From a virus, in the IMG/VR virus record IMGVR_UViG_3300005253_000050, positions 29,601-93,600 of that record: a DNA stretch of 64,000 nt; one strand, given 5' to 3'. The position numbers and the translations under genes are program-made. Positions 28,738 through 37,680 of this stretch are shown one piece after another; positions within the stretch are counted from its first letter, which is position 1, and each line of letters starts with the position of its first letter. The notes below the pieces were generated by a model. It did not search any database. It was not told where the DNA came from and was given only the letters and a program-made list of their open reading frames with translations.

Positions 28738-30067
28738 GCTCCCCAGCCGCGAGGTGCTGGTGCAGCGAGGGCCAAGCGTTGGCTTCGTCGGCCCGTCCAT
28801 GGCCCGCGTCCGCATCCCCAAGGCATCCCAGGCCCAGGGTTACGTGCTGCTCCACCGCGGCGCTCACGGCGCCTGGCAGACGTTCCGCCTGACGTCGCGG
28901 AAGGAGACAGCCGCCAGGAAGCGGGCCGCCCGGGTGGCGCGGCTCATTGGCCGAAAGATTATTCTCGGTGAGCTCGTCCAGGTGGCCGGGGAGACGCAGG
29001 TGATCCGATCCATCGCCACCTACGAAACGATGTCCAAGGCCGAGCTATTCGCCCGAGCTGCAGCTGCGGCCGGCGAGGTGGCGGACATCTACAAGGCCAA
29101 GGATCCGGACCCGTACAACCCCCGGCAGTTCGACAAGATGACGGACGCCCTCGCGCGCGACCTTAACAGGGTGGCCAAGCCGGCGTTTGTAGCCACGGTC
29201 GAGAAGGCCGTGACGTCGTCCAAGATCGACTGGGCCACGGCCACCGAGAAGCAGATGGAGGCCTTCAGCAAAAAGCTCGCCGCAACTCTTGGCGTCTCTG
29301 CCGCTGCGGTCTGGAAATCGATCCGCCCCACGGTGGTTGACTCCTCCGTGACGATGGCCACCGAATCCCGCGCAGCCTTCGTGAAATCGAACAATCTCAC
29401 GGTGGACAGGGTCATCTCGCTCCAGGACAAGGCGGCCGTGACCAGGTCGGCGATGACGAACGCGCACTACGTGCGAGAGTTCGCGACCGGGCAGATGAGC
29501 CCGAGCCTGAGTTCGCAGGCCCGGGTGATCGTCCAGTCTGGAATTAGCAAAGGCGAGAGTTCCCGGATGATCGGGAAGGAGCTCCACCGGGTTCTCGGCC
29601 GGGCGGCCGGCGGCCAGACCGAGGCCTACTTCCGAATGGCTGCGAGCGCGATCAACGCCAGGTCCCGGGAGTTCTCGTCGTTGCGATCCATGCAGGACGC
29701 GGGGATCGATAAATACGAATGGAGCTCGGTGCTCGATGAGATGACCACGGAGACCTGCCGCTTCCTCGACGGCCAGGTATTCTCTGTTCAGGGCGCACTC
29801 GACCGATACAAAGCCGCCGACGCTCTAGAAGACCCCACAGACATCAAATACGAGATGCCGTGGTTCTATGACAAGCCGATCCGCGGCGGCGAGCACGACG
29901 GCAAGATGGGAATCTTTATGAACCAGCGCGGGGGGATGCAGCGTGTCGCTGTGGTTGAAAAAGGTGGCTTCGGGAAACGGGACGCGATCGGCACCTACTC
30001 CAACACCAAAAGCTCAAAGGCGTTGGAGGGAATGGGGATGCCTGCATGTCCAGGGCACAGTTTGTGA
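28724..30067 (+). CDS. Phage Mu F-like minor head protein
   Basis: The product has 447 residues from the ATG at 28724, overlapping the portal end by 14 bases. The first 300 residues are helical and alanine-rich. The MuF core is visible near residues 335-360 as DEMTTETCRFLDGQVF, the D-x-x-T-x-x-C-x-x-L-D-G signature, followed by an F-rich end and PACPGHS. MuF proteins sit inside the head near the portal, and are often fused to or packaged with other proteins. Here the next two genes include a protease-bearing multi-enzyme protein. Confidence 0.88.
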   Translation: MELLELPSREVLVQRGPSVGFVGPSMARVRIPKASQAQGYVLLHRGAHGAWQTFRLTSRKETAARKRAARVARLIGRKIILGELVQVAGETQVIRSIATYETMSKAELFARAAAAAGEVADIYKAKDPDPYNPRQFDKMTDALARDLNRVAKPAFVATVEKAVTSSKIDWATATEKQMEAFSKKLAATLGVSAAAVWKSIRPTVVDSSVTMATESRAAFVKSNNLTVDRVISLQDKAAVTRSAMTNAHYVREFATGQMSPSLSSQARVIVQSGISKGESSRMIGKELHRVLGRAAGGQTEAYFRMAASAINARSREFSSLRSMQDAGIDKYEWSSVLDEMTTETCRFLDGQVFSVQGALDRYKAADALEDPTDIKYEMPWFYDKPIRGGEHDGKMGIFMNQRGGMQRVAVVEKGGFGKRDAIGTYSNTKSSKALEGMGMPACPGHSL

Positions 30068-30112
30068 CGCAGCACTACCATCCCGGTAGATTAACCGGGA
30101 CAGAGGAAGACG

Positions 30113-30451
30113 ATGAGCAACATAATCCAGCCCGGACTCTCGCACCTGATCAGCACCATGGATCTCGCCCGCATCGAGGACGCTGTCCACAAGGCGGTGA
30201 TGCGCTCGGCCGAACTGCGTGGACAAAAGATGTACACCGAGGGCAAGATCTCGCACAGCGAGTACGACCGCCGCGCGAAGTACTGCATCGAGCTCGCGCT
30301 GCGCTGGCGCAAGGAGCGTCGGTTCGCGCTCGAGCAAATCGGCGACGCGCTCAAGACCGCCCTGATCAGCTGGATCGACGGCGATGAATACGAGCCCCGC
30401 GACGGAATGTGGGCCGACCCCGACCAGAACAACCCGGCAGGTACATTATGA
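30113..30451 (+). CDS. Small helical protein between MuF and protease genes
   Basis: The product has 112 residues, with GAGGAAGACG before the ATG. It is highly charged and helical (SHSEYDRRAKYCIELALRW). It overlaps the next gene by four bases. Its place in the head-morphogenesis block suggests a small head or assembly protein; no motif shows it. Confidence 0.65.
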   Translation: MSNIIQPGLSHLISTMDLARIEDAVHKAVMRSAELRGQKMYTEGKISHSEYDRRAKYCIELALRWRKERRFALEQIGDALKTALISWIDGDEYEPRDGMWADPDQNNPAGTL

Positions 30452-33400
30452 GAATCCTGAAGTCCCTCGACCCCCACTACCTGGTGCATCGGCTCGCCTC
30501 CGATCAGATCGTTGGCGTGCTCGCTGACCGCGACCTCGGCGCCCTGGCCGATGACGACATGATGCTGGCAGACGGTGAGGTGGACCCCGACTGTGAGCCT
30601 CTCGCCCATGGCGTGGTGCGGCTCCGGAAGGGCGTGCGGTTTGCCTCTGGCGAGGCGGCCGTCGCCAAGCTCGGCGAGAAGCTCGACCCGTTCATGGCCC
30701 GGACTTTCGGTGCGTCCGCTGACCCGGTGTGGTTCCACCCGCTCAAGTCCGTGGACGCCTGGGAAGAGGCCGCCGTGGTGAAGGGGCTGGAGGTGCCAGT
30801 TCGAATCCTGAAGGCCGCCGAGGTGATTCCGGATGAGGGCGCGCTGAGCGAGCTGAGTTCTGCTGGCCTTGGCGAGGTGGCGAAGCTACTGGACTCGAAT
30901 CCAGAGAGTGAGGGCGCCGAGGAGTTGGCGGTGATCGTGAAGGCCGAGTACGATCGCCGCGGACTCGAGCCCGATGAGTCGCTGCTGATCTTCAAGGGCC
31001 TCTGGGGTTACCCCGCTGGGAAAGCCAGACTGTCGAAGCGATTGGTTGAGATGATGCCAACGCACAAGGTCTACGTTGAACCATTTGTCGGGAGTGGCGC
31101 GGTGCTATTCGCGAAAGAGAAAGTAGGCACCGAGGTTGTGAACGACACCGACCCAGCTGTGGCCGAGGCCTGGCAGGTTCTTTCTGAGTTGACCGCGCAA
31201 GATCTAAAGCGCCTCTGTGGGATGAACTGGACCGGCGATCGTGACACCTTCACGAGAATGAAAAAAGAGACCGGCGGTGACGACGTAGTCAAGCTACATC
31301 GGTTTTTCTATCTCTCTAAATTTGCTTATGGTCGGTGGCGAGGGACTGGATTTTCTCCTGAAATGCAAGGACATACGGTCACAATGGCCCGAATGCTGGA
31401 AAAGAACGCTCCCCGTGCCCAAGGCGTGGTCGCTCTTCATGGTGACTACGAGGCCGTGTGTCGTAAATACGACGGCCCAGACACGTTACACTTCCTCGAT
31501 CCTCCGTACGCTGGATATGCCTCCGCTGTGGGAGAAAAGAACTTCGACGAGGAGCGTTTTTTTAAGATGCTCAAGGAACTCAAAGGGAAGTGGATCGTCA
31601 CATACGGGGTCAAGGGCAAGCTACCCAAGATGCTCCGTGATTCCGGATTTACTGTAAAGAAGGTCACCACCCATCGTTCGATCCGGACGAGCGTCGCCTC
31701 CACGAATCCGTCTGCGGTGCTTGATCAACTGATCGCATACAACTTCGATCCGAATGCCAAGGCCGAAGACCCAGCGCTTGCCCCGACAGAAGAGCCAGCC
31801 GAGGCGCCTGTCGAAGCGGAAAAAAAAAACCTAAATTCCCCGGACGCTGAGAAGCAGGAGGGCTCGCCGGTCCTCTGTTTCTATCACGGCGATCTGGACG
31901 GCGTGGCGTCCGCCGCGGTTGTTCTTCAGGCCCACCCGGCCGCCGAGCTGGCGAGCATCAACTACGGGCAGGAGTTCCCATGGGACACCATCAAGGACCG
32001 CGAGACGGTCTACATGGTGGACTTCGGGATGCAGCCGTTCGAGGAGATGGTCAAGCTCAAGGCCGAACTCGACGAGATGGGGACCAGGTTCGTGTGGATC
32101 GACCACCACATCACCGCGCTCGAGGCCGCAGAGAAGGCGGGCTTCGAGGTCGACGGTCTCCGCGAGATCGGCCAGGCCGGCTGCGAGCTGACATGGAAGT
32201 TCATCCACCCCGACGACCCCATGCCGGAGGTGGTTCGCCTCGCTGGTCGATTCGACGTCTGGGACCACGAGGACCCGAACGTCCTGCCGGTGCACTACGC
32301 GATGGAGGCAATCCCCGAAGCCAACGACCCGAGCAGCGAGTGGTGGGCCGAGTGGCTCAAGAAGGGCGAGGGGGACTTCGCTGAGCTCGTCGCCCAGGGC
32401 AAGGCGATCCAGGGCTGGCTCGAAGAGTTCAGCGCCGGCCGGATGAGGTTCTCGTCCTTCGATGTGGACTTCGCTGGGCTCAAATGCGTGGCGGCCTGCA
32501 CCTCTCTCCCTGGGTCCATTCAATTCGAGTCGGTTGGCAAGGAGCACGACGCCGCGATCTCGTTCTGCTTTTCGCCGAGAAACCAGTGGAACGTCTCGAT
32601 GTATTCCATCAAGGAAGGCGTCGACGTCGGGAAGGTCTGCATGGACAACGGCGGCGGTGGTCACGCTGGCGCCGGCGGGTTCCAGTGCACGGAGCTGCCG
32701 TTCGACCTCCCGGCCTCCACCAAGAAGGCTTACGACCTCCGCGAGCCCCTCGCCGCCTACGCTCACGACGCCTGGTCTCGGTGGATGGATCATCTCTTCG
32801 AGCAGGCATCTCCCGACGGGACGATGGCGCCCGAAGACGTGGAGCGATGGAAGCGCCTGATCACGACCAAGTACGCCGACCTCACCGAGGATGAAAAGGA
32901 GTCCGATCGCCTCGAGGCGGACCGGTTGCTGGCGGTGATGAGCGGGCGGGACGACGAGGTCGAGAAGGCCGCAGTGGCACCGCTTGCCCCGGCCCCGGCG
33001 CTCGCCGTTTTCAAGCCGACCGAGGAGAACTCCTTCGACGACGTGAAGGAGCTGCTCGAGAAGTTCGGGACGGACGAATCACTCGGCGCCGGTGTCGGGG
33101 TCGGGCCGAAGTGGAACGGCCAGCTCGCCATCGTTCACAGCGTACCTGACGGCGTGTCGATCCACTACGAAGGCAACCCCACCGAGCAGGCTCCGAACCT
33201 CAAGGCCATCGCCGCGTCGGCCGCCAAATTCGACGACGGGTATGCTCTCATCGGCGAGGTGGTGGAGGCTGACATCGGCGCGGTGTTCATGGCGCGCGAC
33301 GTGCTCCACTGGGCGGGTGTCGACCACTCGGCCGAGCCGTGGTCTGCGCGACAGAAGATCCTAGACCAGGCGGTCCCGCAGGCGACCGCCGCCATCGCCC

Positions 33401-34305
33401 CCGCCCCCGCTCGGCTGGTTCATTCAGCCGACACTTTGAAGGCCGCGATCACCTGGGCGGCCGAGGTTCCGGGATCCGTCGGGGCGGTGATCACCCCCGC
33501 TGATTCAGTCGCGACGCCAGGTGGATCCGCACCTCAGATTGCCGAGGTTCGGACCCCTCGGATCGTCAACGCGATGGTGGTCGGAGCGGATTCGAATCCG
33601 GATGGATCCAACGTCTATCAGTGCGCCGTCGGGCCGCTTTCGGATTCGGAGTCAGATCGTCTTAAAGAGGTGGTCGAGGTCGGTGGGCGGAACTATGCAA
33701 TCGTCGGATCTGTGTGTACACCTTCTGTGAATGCCTCTGTGGGCGATACACTAAGAGTGGAAGTGGGCGAAATATTGGTGGTTGACAGCGAAGATTCGGC
33801 CGCGATAGGATGGGACTCATCAAAGGTACTCGAGCGGGTGCACGTAAAACCCGCGACGGTATCCGAAGTTCGAGCACTGGCGCGACCACATGAGATCCAG
33901 AAACTCTGCAAAATCCTCAAGCGCGATTCGGAGCGGCATTACATCCTCAGTGTTGTGCTCGAGCCGAACGATGGCAAGGGCGAAGCACCACTGGATCCCG
34001 ACGCCCACAACGATATTTACTCCGACGACGAGATCTGGGATGCCTGCGTGTATTGGTACGAGCAGGGCGCCGGCCTTGGCGTCATGCATGAGCGCGGAGC
34101 GACCACCTCAGAGCTGCTCCCGGTCCACAATATCATCGCCCCGGTCGACATGGAGATCGGCGGCGAGTTTGTGCGGGCTGGTTCGTGGCTCATTGGATCT
34201 CTCGTCCTATCTGCCGACCTCTGGCAGCGGATTGAATCTGGGGAGCTCAACGCGTGGAGCGTTGATGGACGAGCGCTTCGGCGCCCCGAGGCAATAGCAG
34301 CTTGA
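30448..34305 (+). CDS. Giant multi-enzyme 'polyvalent' protein: Dam-type MTase + DHH + ligase-like + XkdF-like protease
   Basis: The product has 1285 residues. After an N-terminal region of unknown fold, residues about 185-430 form a Dam (D12)-class adenine methyltransferase (EPFVGSGAV at 211-219; DPPY at 351-354). Residues about 470-770 are a DHH phosphoesterase (DLDG at 482-485; IDHHITA at 551-557; GGGGHAGAGGF at 735-745). Residues about 865-990 resemble an ATP-dependent ligase nucleotidyltransferase (K888 in PKWNGQ; GEVV with E937), followed by an OB-like region (about 1028-1140). The last 135 residues match XkdF-like serine proteases (YILSVVLEPN, His1214, Ser1271 in AWSVDGRA). The gene sits where a prohead protease is expected. 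All parts are by-eye calls; the MTase and DHH are surest. Confidence 0.85.
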   Translation: MRILKSLDPHYLVHRLASDQIVGVLADRDLGALADDDMMLADGEVDPDCEPLAHGVVRLRKGVRFASGEAAVAKLGEKLDPFMARTFGASADPVWFHPLKSVDAWEEAAVVKGLEVPVRILKAAEVIPDEGALSELSSAGLGEVAKLLDSNPESEGAEELAVIVKAEYDRRGLEPDESLLIFKGLWGYPAGKARLSKRLVEMMPTHKVYVEPFVGSGAVLFAKEKVGTEVVNDTDPAVAEAWQVLSELTAQDLKRLCGMNWTGDRDTFTRMKKETGGDDVVKLHRFFYLSKFAYGRWRGTGFSPEMQGHTVTMARMLEKNAPRAQGVVALHGDYEAVCRKYDGPDTLHFLDPPYAGYASAVGEKNFDEERFFKMLKELKGKWIVTYGVKGKLPKMLRDSGFTVKKVTTHRSIRTSVASTNPSAVLDQLIAYNFDPNAKAEDPALAPTEEPAEAPVEAEKKNLNSPDAEKQEGSPVLCFYHGDLDGVASAAVVLQAHPAAELASINYGQEFPWDTIKDRETVYMVDFGMQPFEEMVKLKAELDEMGTRFVWIDHHITALEAAEKAGFEVDGLREIGQAGCELTWKFIHPDDPMPEVVRLAGRFDVWDHEDPNVLPVHYAMEAIPEANDPSSEWWAEWLKKGEGDFAELVAQGKAIQGWLEEFSAGRMRFSSFDVDFAGLKCVAACTSLPGSIQFESVGKEHDAAISFCFSPRNQWNVSMYSIKEGVDVGKVCMDNGGGGHAGAGGFQCTELPFDLPASTKKAYDLREPLAAYAHDAWSRWMDHLFEQASPDGTMAPEDVERWKRLITTKYADLTEDEKESDRLEADRLLAVMSGRDDEVEKAAVAPLAPAPALAVFKPTEENSFDDVKELLEKFGTDESLGAGVGVGPKWNGQLAIVHSVPDGVSIHYEGNPTEQAPNLKAIAASAAKFDDGYALIGEVVEADIGAVFMARDVLHWAGVDHSAEPWSARQKILDQAVPQATAAIAPAPARLVHSADTLKAAITWAAEVPGSVGAVITPADSVATPGGSAPQIAEVRTPRIVNAMVVGADSNPDGSNVYQCAVGPLSDSESDRLKEVVEVGGRNYAIVGSVCTPSVNASVGDTLRVEVGEILVVDSEDSAAIGWDSSKVLERVHVKPATVSEVRALARPHEIQKLCKILKRDSERHYILSVVLEPNDGKGEAPLDPDAHNDIYSDDEIWDACVYWYEQGAGLGVMHERGATTSELLPVHNIIAPVDMEIGGEFVRAGSWLIGSLVLSADLWQRIESGELNAWSVDGRALRRPEAIAA

Positions 34306-35126
34306 CTTCGTTCAGTAACTTTTTTCTCAGCGCCGCACAGAAAGCCAAAGACCCGGATGAGAAAGACAAGATCTTCAGGCTGCGACGGATTGCCATTGAT
34401 GAAGTCCACCTGGTCAACGCTGGCGCCAACAAACAAACTTTTTTGATCCGCAAGGACGAGGGAGCTACCATGAAAACCGCAGACATGATTCCCGGTGCCA
34501 CGGGCATCAAAAACTCCGCCGGCGTGGTCGTCACCAAGGCCGACGCCATGGCAGGTGCCGACGAGGACCTGCAGAAGCTGATCGAGAAGATGGCGAAGGA
34601 GGGCAGCGGTTCTCCCGAGGGACTGGTCGACAGCCTCAAAAACATTTCCAAGGTGCTCGCGAGCGTGGCCCAGAAGGCCGAGGAGCCCCCGATGGAAGAG
34701 GACCCCCCCGCCGAGGAGCCGCCGCCCGCCGAGGAAGATGACACCGAGAAGGGTGCCGCCGCCCCGGCTCCCGCCGCGAAGGCCGAAGGCGAAGGCGTCG
34801 AGGCGGCTGTCGCGAAGGCCGCGCCCGCCGACCCGTTCAAGACGATCGACGACCAGCTCGAGCGAATCCAGAAGGCCGAGCGCGAGATCAACAGGGGCAC
34901 CATCGCCACCAAGGCGGTGGAGGTGCTTCAGAAGATCGCCGGGGGCCTGGGCATCGAAGAGAAGAGGGTGATCCAGGAGAAGCTGGTGAACATCGCCAAG
35001 TCGCTGGGTGATGCGCCCGCGCCGGCGAAAATCCCCGACGGGAATTCCAAGCCCGGTGAACACCCCGTCAAGCCCCCCCAAGATGGCGGCTGGGACTTGT
35101 ACCAGGACATCAACGAGAAAAAGTAA
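34302..35126 (+). CDS. Scaffold-like protein carrying the detached XkdF end motif
   Basis: The product has 274 residues from a TTG at 34302 whose last two bases start the upstream TGA (TTGA). Residues about 27-52 (LRRIAIDEVHLVNAGANKQ) are the EVxLVxxGAN motif that normally ends XkdF/prohead proteases, but here it is in a separate frame from the protease. After residue 100 the protein is a Pro/Glu/Ala-rich stretch and then a charged coiled coil, as in scaffolding proteins that are removed from the prohead. The major capsid gene follows. It may be made alone or partly as a frameshift product. Confidence 0.75.
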   Translation: MTSFSNFFLSAAQKAKDPDEKDKIFRLRRIAIDEVHLVNAGANKQTFLIRKDEGATMKTADMIPGATGIKNSAGVVVTKADAMAGADEDLQKLIEKMAKEGSGSPEGLVDSLKNISKVLASVAQKAEEPPMEEDPPAEEPPPAEEDDTEKGAAAPAPAAKAEGEGVEAAVAKAAPADPFKTIDDQLERIQKAEREINRGTIATKAVEVLQKIAGGLGIEEKRVIQEKLVNIAKSLGDAPAPAKIPDGNSKPGEHPVKPPQDGGWDLYQDINEKK

Positions 35127-35161
35127 CGCCCCCGCGGCAGAACAAACAAGGAGCGAGAGAC

Positions 35162-36106
35162 ATGACCCCTAACCAGGACCAACTCGTGAGGCTCAAGAAG
35201 GCAGCTTGGGGCTACACTGATCTGTCGTCCGGCGGCGGCCTGATGAATCAGGCTTACGCCAAGGAATTCGTGGAGCTCACCGTCAAGGAATCGGTGGCGA
35301 TGAAGGACATGAACGTCTTTCCGACGCCCGCTGCCACCTACAAGGTGCCGAACCTCGCCTTCAGCGGCACGGTGCTTTTCCCCGGTGTGATCGGCCAGGC
35401 CCTCCCGGATGCCTACCAAAGCCAGCCCGACTCCGACAAGGTCGAGTACGTGGCGAAGCTGTACAAGGCCAAGATCGGTATCCCCGACGAAATCCTCGAG
35501 GACAACGTCGAGGAGGCCAAGCTCAAGTCCCGCGTCCAGGGCCTTCTGGCCAAGAAGATCCGCTCGGACTGGGAGTGGATCATCTTCGAGGGCGACACCG
35601 CCAGCGCCGTCCCGACCCTGGCCGTCCAGGACGGGCTGTTCAAACTCGCCACGTCCAACACCAAGGACGCCGGCGGCGCGCAGCTGTCTCTCACCCAGCT
35701 CAAGGCGGCCTGGAAGCTCATGCCGAGCGAGTTCCGGGGGCAGAAGAAGGACATGAGGGTTTGGTGTGGCGCCAATCCTGTCGAGGACTACGGCGACTCC
35801 ATGATGGATCGCCAGACCCAGGTGGGCGACAACGCGATCAAGGGCGACTGGGACGGCCCCTGGTTCAAAAAAATGCCCATCGTCGACGTCCCGAAGATCG
35901 CCGAGGACCTCACCCCGGGTACGTACAGCCACGCGCTGTGCTGCCACCCGAAGAACGCCACGGTCGGCATCTGGAAGAACATCGAGATGGAGCCGGAGCG
36001 CGACGCCGACGCCGGCGTCTGGAACCTCATCGTTCGTCTCCGGTTCGGCATCGCCTGGGCCGAAGAGAACGGCGTGGTCGAGATCACCAACCTGCTCGCC
36101 ACGTAG
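35162..36106 (+). CDS. Major capsid protein
   Basis: The product has 314 residues, with AAGGAGCGAG before the ATG. The call rests on position after protease and scaffold, size, and the pattern of an HK97-type capsid protein. There is a helical N-arm, a beta-rich E-loop region (TYKVPNLAFSGTVLFPG), long helix (EEAKLKSRVQGLLAKKI), KIGIPDEILEDN, and a C-terminal strand that ends GIAWAEENGVVEI, a common ending of such proteins. No separate delta domain is expected because the scaffold is its own gene. A strong hairpin follows its stop. Confidence 0.82.
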   Translation: MTPNQDQLVRLKKAAWGYTDLSSGGGLMNQAYAKEFVELTVKESVAMKDMNVFPTPAATYKVPNLAFSGTVLFPGVIGQALPDAYQSQPDSDKVEYVAKLYKAKIGIPDEILEDNVEEAKLKSRVQGLLAKKIRSDWEWIIFEGDTASAVPTLAVQDGLFKLATSNTKDAGGAQLSLTQLKAAWKLMPSEFRGQKKDMRVWCGANPVEDYGDSMMDRQTQVGDNAIKGDWDGPWFKKMPIVDVPKIAEDLTPGTYSHALCCHPKNATVGIWKNIEMEPERDADAGVWNLIVRLRFGIAWAEENGVVEITNLLAT

Positions 36107-36117
36107 CGGGCTGCTGT

Positions 36118-36144
36118 TCCCTGGGCGGTTGATCCGCCCGGGGA
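36118..36144 (+). other. Strong RNA hairpin after the capsid gene
   Basis: TCCCTGGGCGG and CCGCCCGGGGA form an 11-base stem (one G-T wobble) with a five-base loop TTGAT. No T run follows (CAAAAAGGAGG), so it is not a standard terminator. It probably protects the 3' end of the capsid message or slows read-through. Confidence 0.65.
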
Positions 36145-36160
36145 CAAAAAGGAGGCCATC

Positions 36161-36484
36161 ATGGCCGTTTCGAATGTCGTCGTGACCAAGACTGTCGCGG
36201 GCGAGAGCAACCAGCCTCACCGCCAGGTGTTGATCAGCCTCGACCTCGATGCCAGCTACCCGGCCGGCGGGTATCTGGTGCCGCTGGTGGGCATCGACAA
36301 CGCCGAGGGATTCGAGATCGCCCTGGCGTCCGCCGCTCCGATCACCGACTATCGCTTCTGGTGGAATCCGTCCACCAAGAGGCTGGTGGTGTATGTGCTC
36401 ACCACTGGAACGGCCGCTGTTGTCGGCACCGGCGTCAGCCTGGCTGCGGTCACCGGCCTGCTGCTCAACTGCATCTTGAAATAG
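36161..36484 (+). CDS. Small beta-rich protein after the capsid gene
   Basis: The product has 107 residues, with AAAAAGGAGGCC before the ATG. It is hydrophobic and strand-rich (RQVLISLDLDASYPAGGYLV; LVVYVLTTGTAAVVG). Its position suggests a capsid decoration or cement protein, as is common directly after the capsid gene. No motif proves it. Confidence 0.65.
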   Translation: MAVSNVVVTKTVAGESNQPHRQVLISLDLDASYPAGGYLVPLVGIDNAEGFEIALASAAPITDYRFWWNPSTKRLVVYVLTTGTAAVVGTGVSLAAVTGLLLNCILK

Positions 36485-36493
36485 GAGGCCACC

Positions 36494-37627
36494 ATGTCCG
36501 TCACCATCTATGAAGAGTTCGGAAGCGGCGGCGCGAACCTGGTTCCGGGAGGCGCGGGCGGAGCCCCGACCCTAGCCGAAGCCCTCCGGCAGACCGCCGA
36601 CGACCTGGCCGCACTGAAGGCTCGCGGCGACACGGCAATGCAGACCCAACTGGATCTCGTCACCGTCCAGCAGACGGCGATCCGCACCGCGGTAGACGCG
36701 GCGGTCGGAAAGGTCAACGCTCACCTCGCTATGTCCGGGTCTCACGTCGCCGCGGACGTGGACAATCCGATCGCGTCCCCTGCCGCCACCGACCCGACGG
36801 CGGACATCCTGCTGCTGGTGAACGACGCCTACGACATGATGCTAGCGCACATGGCGATGGACGCTGGCGGCGCGGGTGTCCATCCCGGCGGCGCAGACAC
36901 CACCAACCTGATCACGGCGACCTATCCCGCGACCACCGAGGCGGAGGCCGTGGCCCTGCATAACGACATCCACGCCCAGTACACGCAGCACATCGCCAAC
37001 AACGGCGCCGCGTACCACACCAACGCGGATGTCACGAATACCTACACCGAGGGCGCGGCGTCGGACTGGGATGATCTGGTTGCGACCGCGAACGGGTTCA
37101 AGGACACGACCGGCTTCAACCAGCACGTGATTTTGACCGCTGGCCCGACCCATGGCGCCACGGACGTCGCCCACGTGATCACCGCACCCGATTGCGGCGT
37201 GCAGATCACGGCCCTTTGGCTGGAGATCAACGAGTTCCAGACGGACTACAATGCCCACGTCGCCCACCTGGGCGTGCACCCGAACGCAGGCACCGCGGAC
37301 GCCACTGCCGTCGCGACCACCGAGGCAACTGCTGTGGCCTTGCTCACCGCGCTGATCCCCGTGCTGAATGCGCACATGACCAACGCCAACGACCACCTCG
37401 ACGCTGACGCGACCACCGCACAGGTGGCAGGGGCGGCGACGGAGTACGAGGACATCATCGTGGTGACGACCGAGTTCAGGGCGTCACATGTCGCCCACTT
37501 GGCCCAGGGTCCGGCGCTGCACCATCGGGTGGATGGGACGAACACTGCCTCGGCGATTGGCGCCGGCGGCGACGTGACGGTGCTCGGCACCGGCGGAGCG
37601 GCAGCGATCGGCCTGCTCAAGGGCTAG
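36494..37627 (+). CDS. His-rich repeat protein of the head region
   Basis: The product has 377 residues. After about 60 residues with a helical start, at least six and probably seven short repeats follow, each with NAH/QH, a spacer, and an xH...AD..N stretch: near residues 73, 113, 163, 208, 251, 291 and 331 (examples NAHLAMSGSH, YTQHIANNGAAYH, YNAHVAHLGVH, NAHMTNANDH). The same repeat occurs once in the tail-region protein at 58754. Many His and Asp could bind metal, or the repeats could form a trimeric fibre. A virion surface protein is likely from context. Confidence 0.72.
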   Translation: MSVTIYEEFGSGGANLVPGGAGGAPTLAEALRQTADDLAALKARGDTAMQTQLDLVTVQQTAIRTAVDAAVGKVNAHLAMSGSHVAADVDNPIASPAATDPTADILLLVNDAYDMMLAHMAMDAGGAGVHPGGADTTNLITATYPATTEAEAVALHNDIHAQYTQHIANNGAAYHTNADVTNTYTEGAASDWDDLVATANGFKDTTGFNQHVILTAGPTHGATDVAHVITAPDCGVQITALWLEINEFQTDYNAHVAHLGVHPNAGTADATAVATTEATAVALLTALIPVLNAHMTNANDHLDADATTAQVAGAATEYEDIIVVTTEFRASHVAHLAQGPALHHRVDGTNTASAIGAGGDVTVLGTGGAAAIGLLKG

Positions 37628-37633
37628 CACCCA

Positions 37634-37647
37634 GGCGCTGTAGCGCC
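37634..37647 (+). other. Small hairpin between structural genes
   Basis: GGCGC-TGTA-GCGCC, a five-base stem and four-base loop, follows the His-repeat gene and is trailed by CCTTAATATT. It is a weak terminator or mRNA-stability element. Confidence 0.35.
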
Positions 37648-37680
37648 CCTTAATATTGGCCATCGCCAAAGGAGTCCACA

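Noticed and set aside
36118-36144. Intrinsic terminator after the capsid gene
   Set aside because: The stem is strong but is followed by CAAAAAGGAGG instead of a T run, and the next gene has its RBS directly after it.
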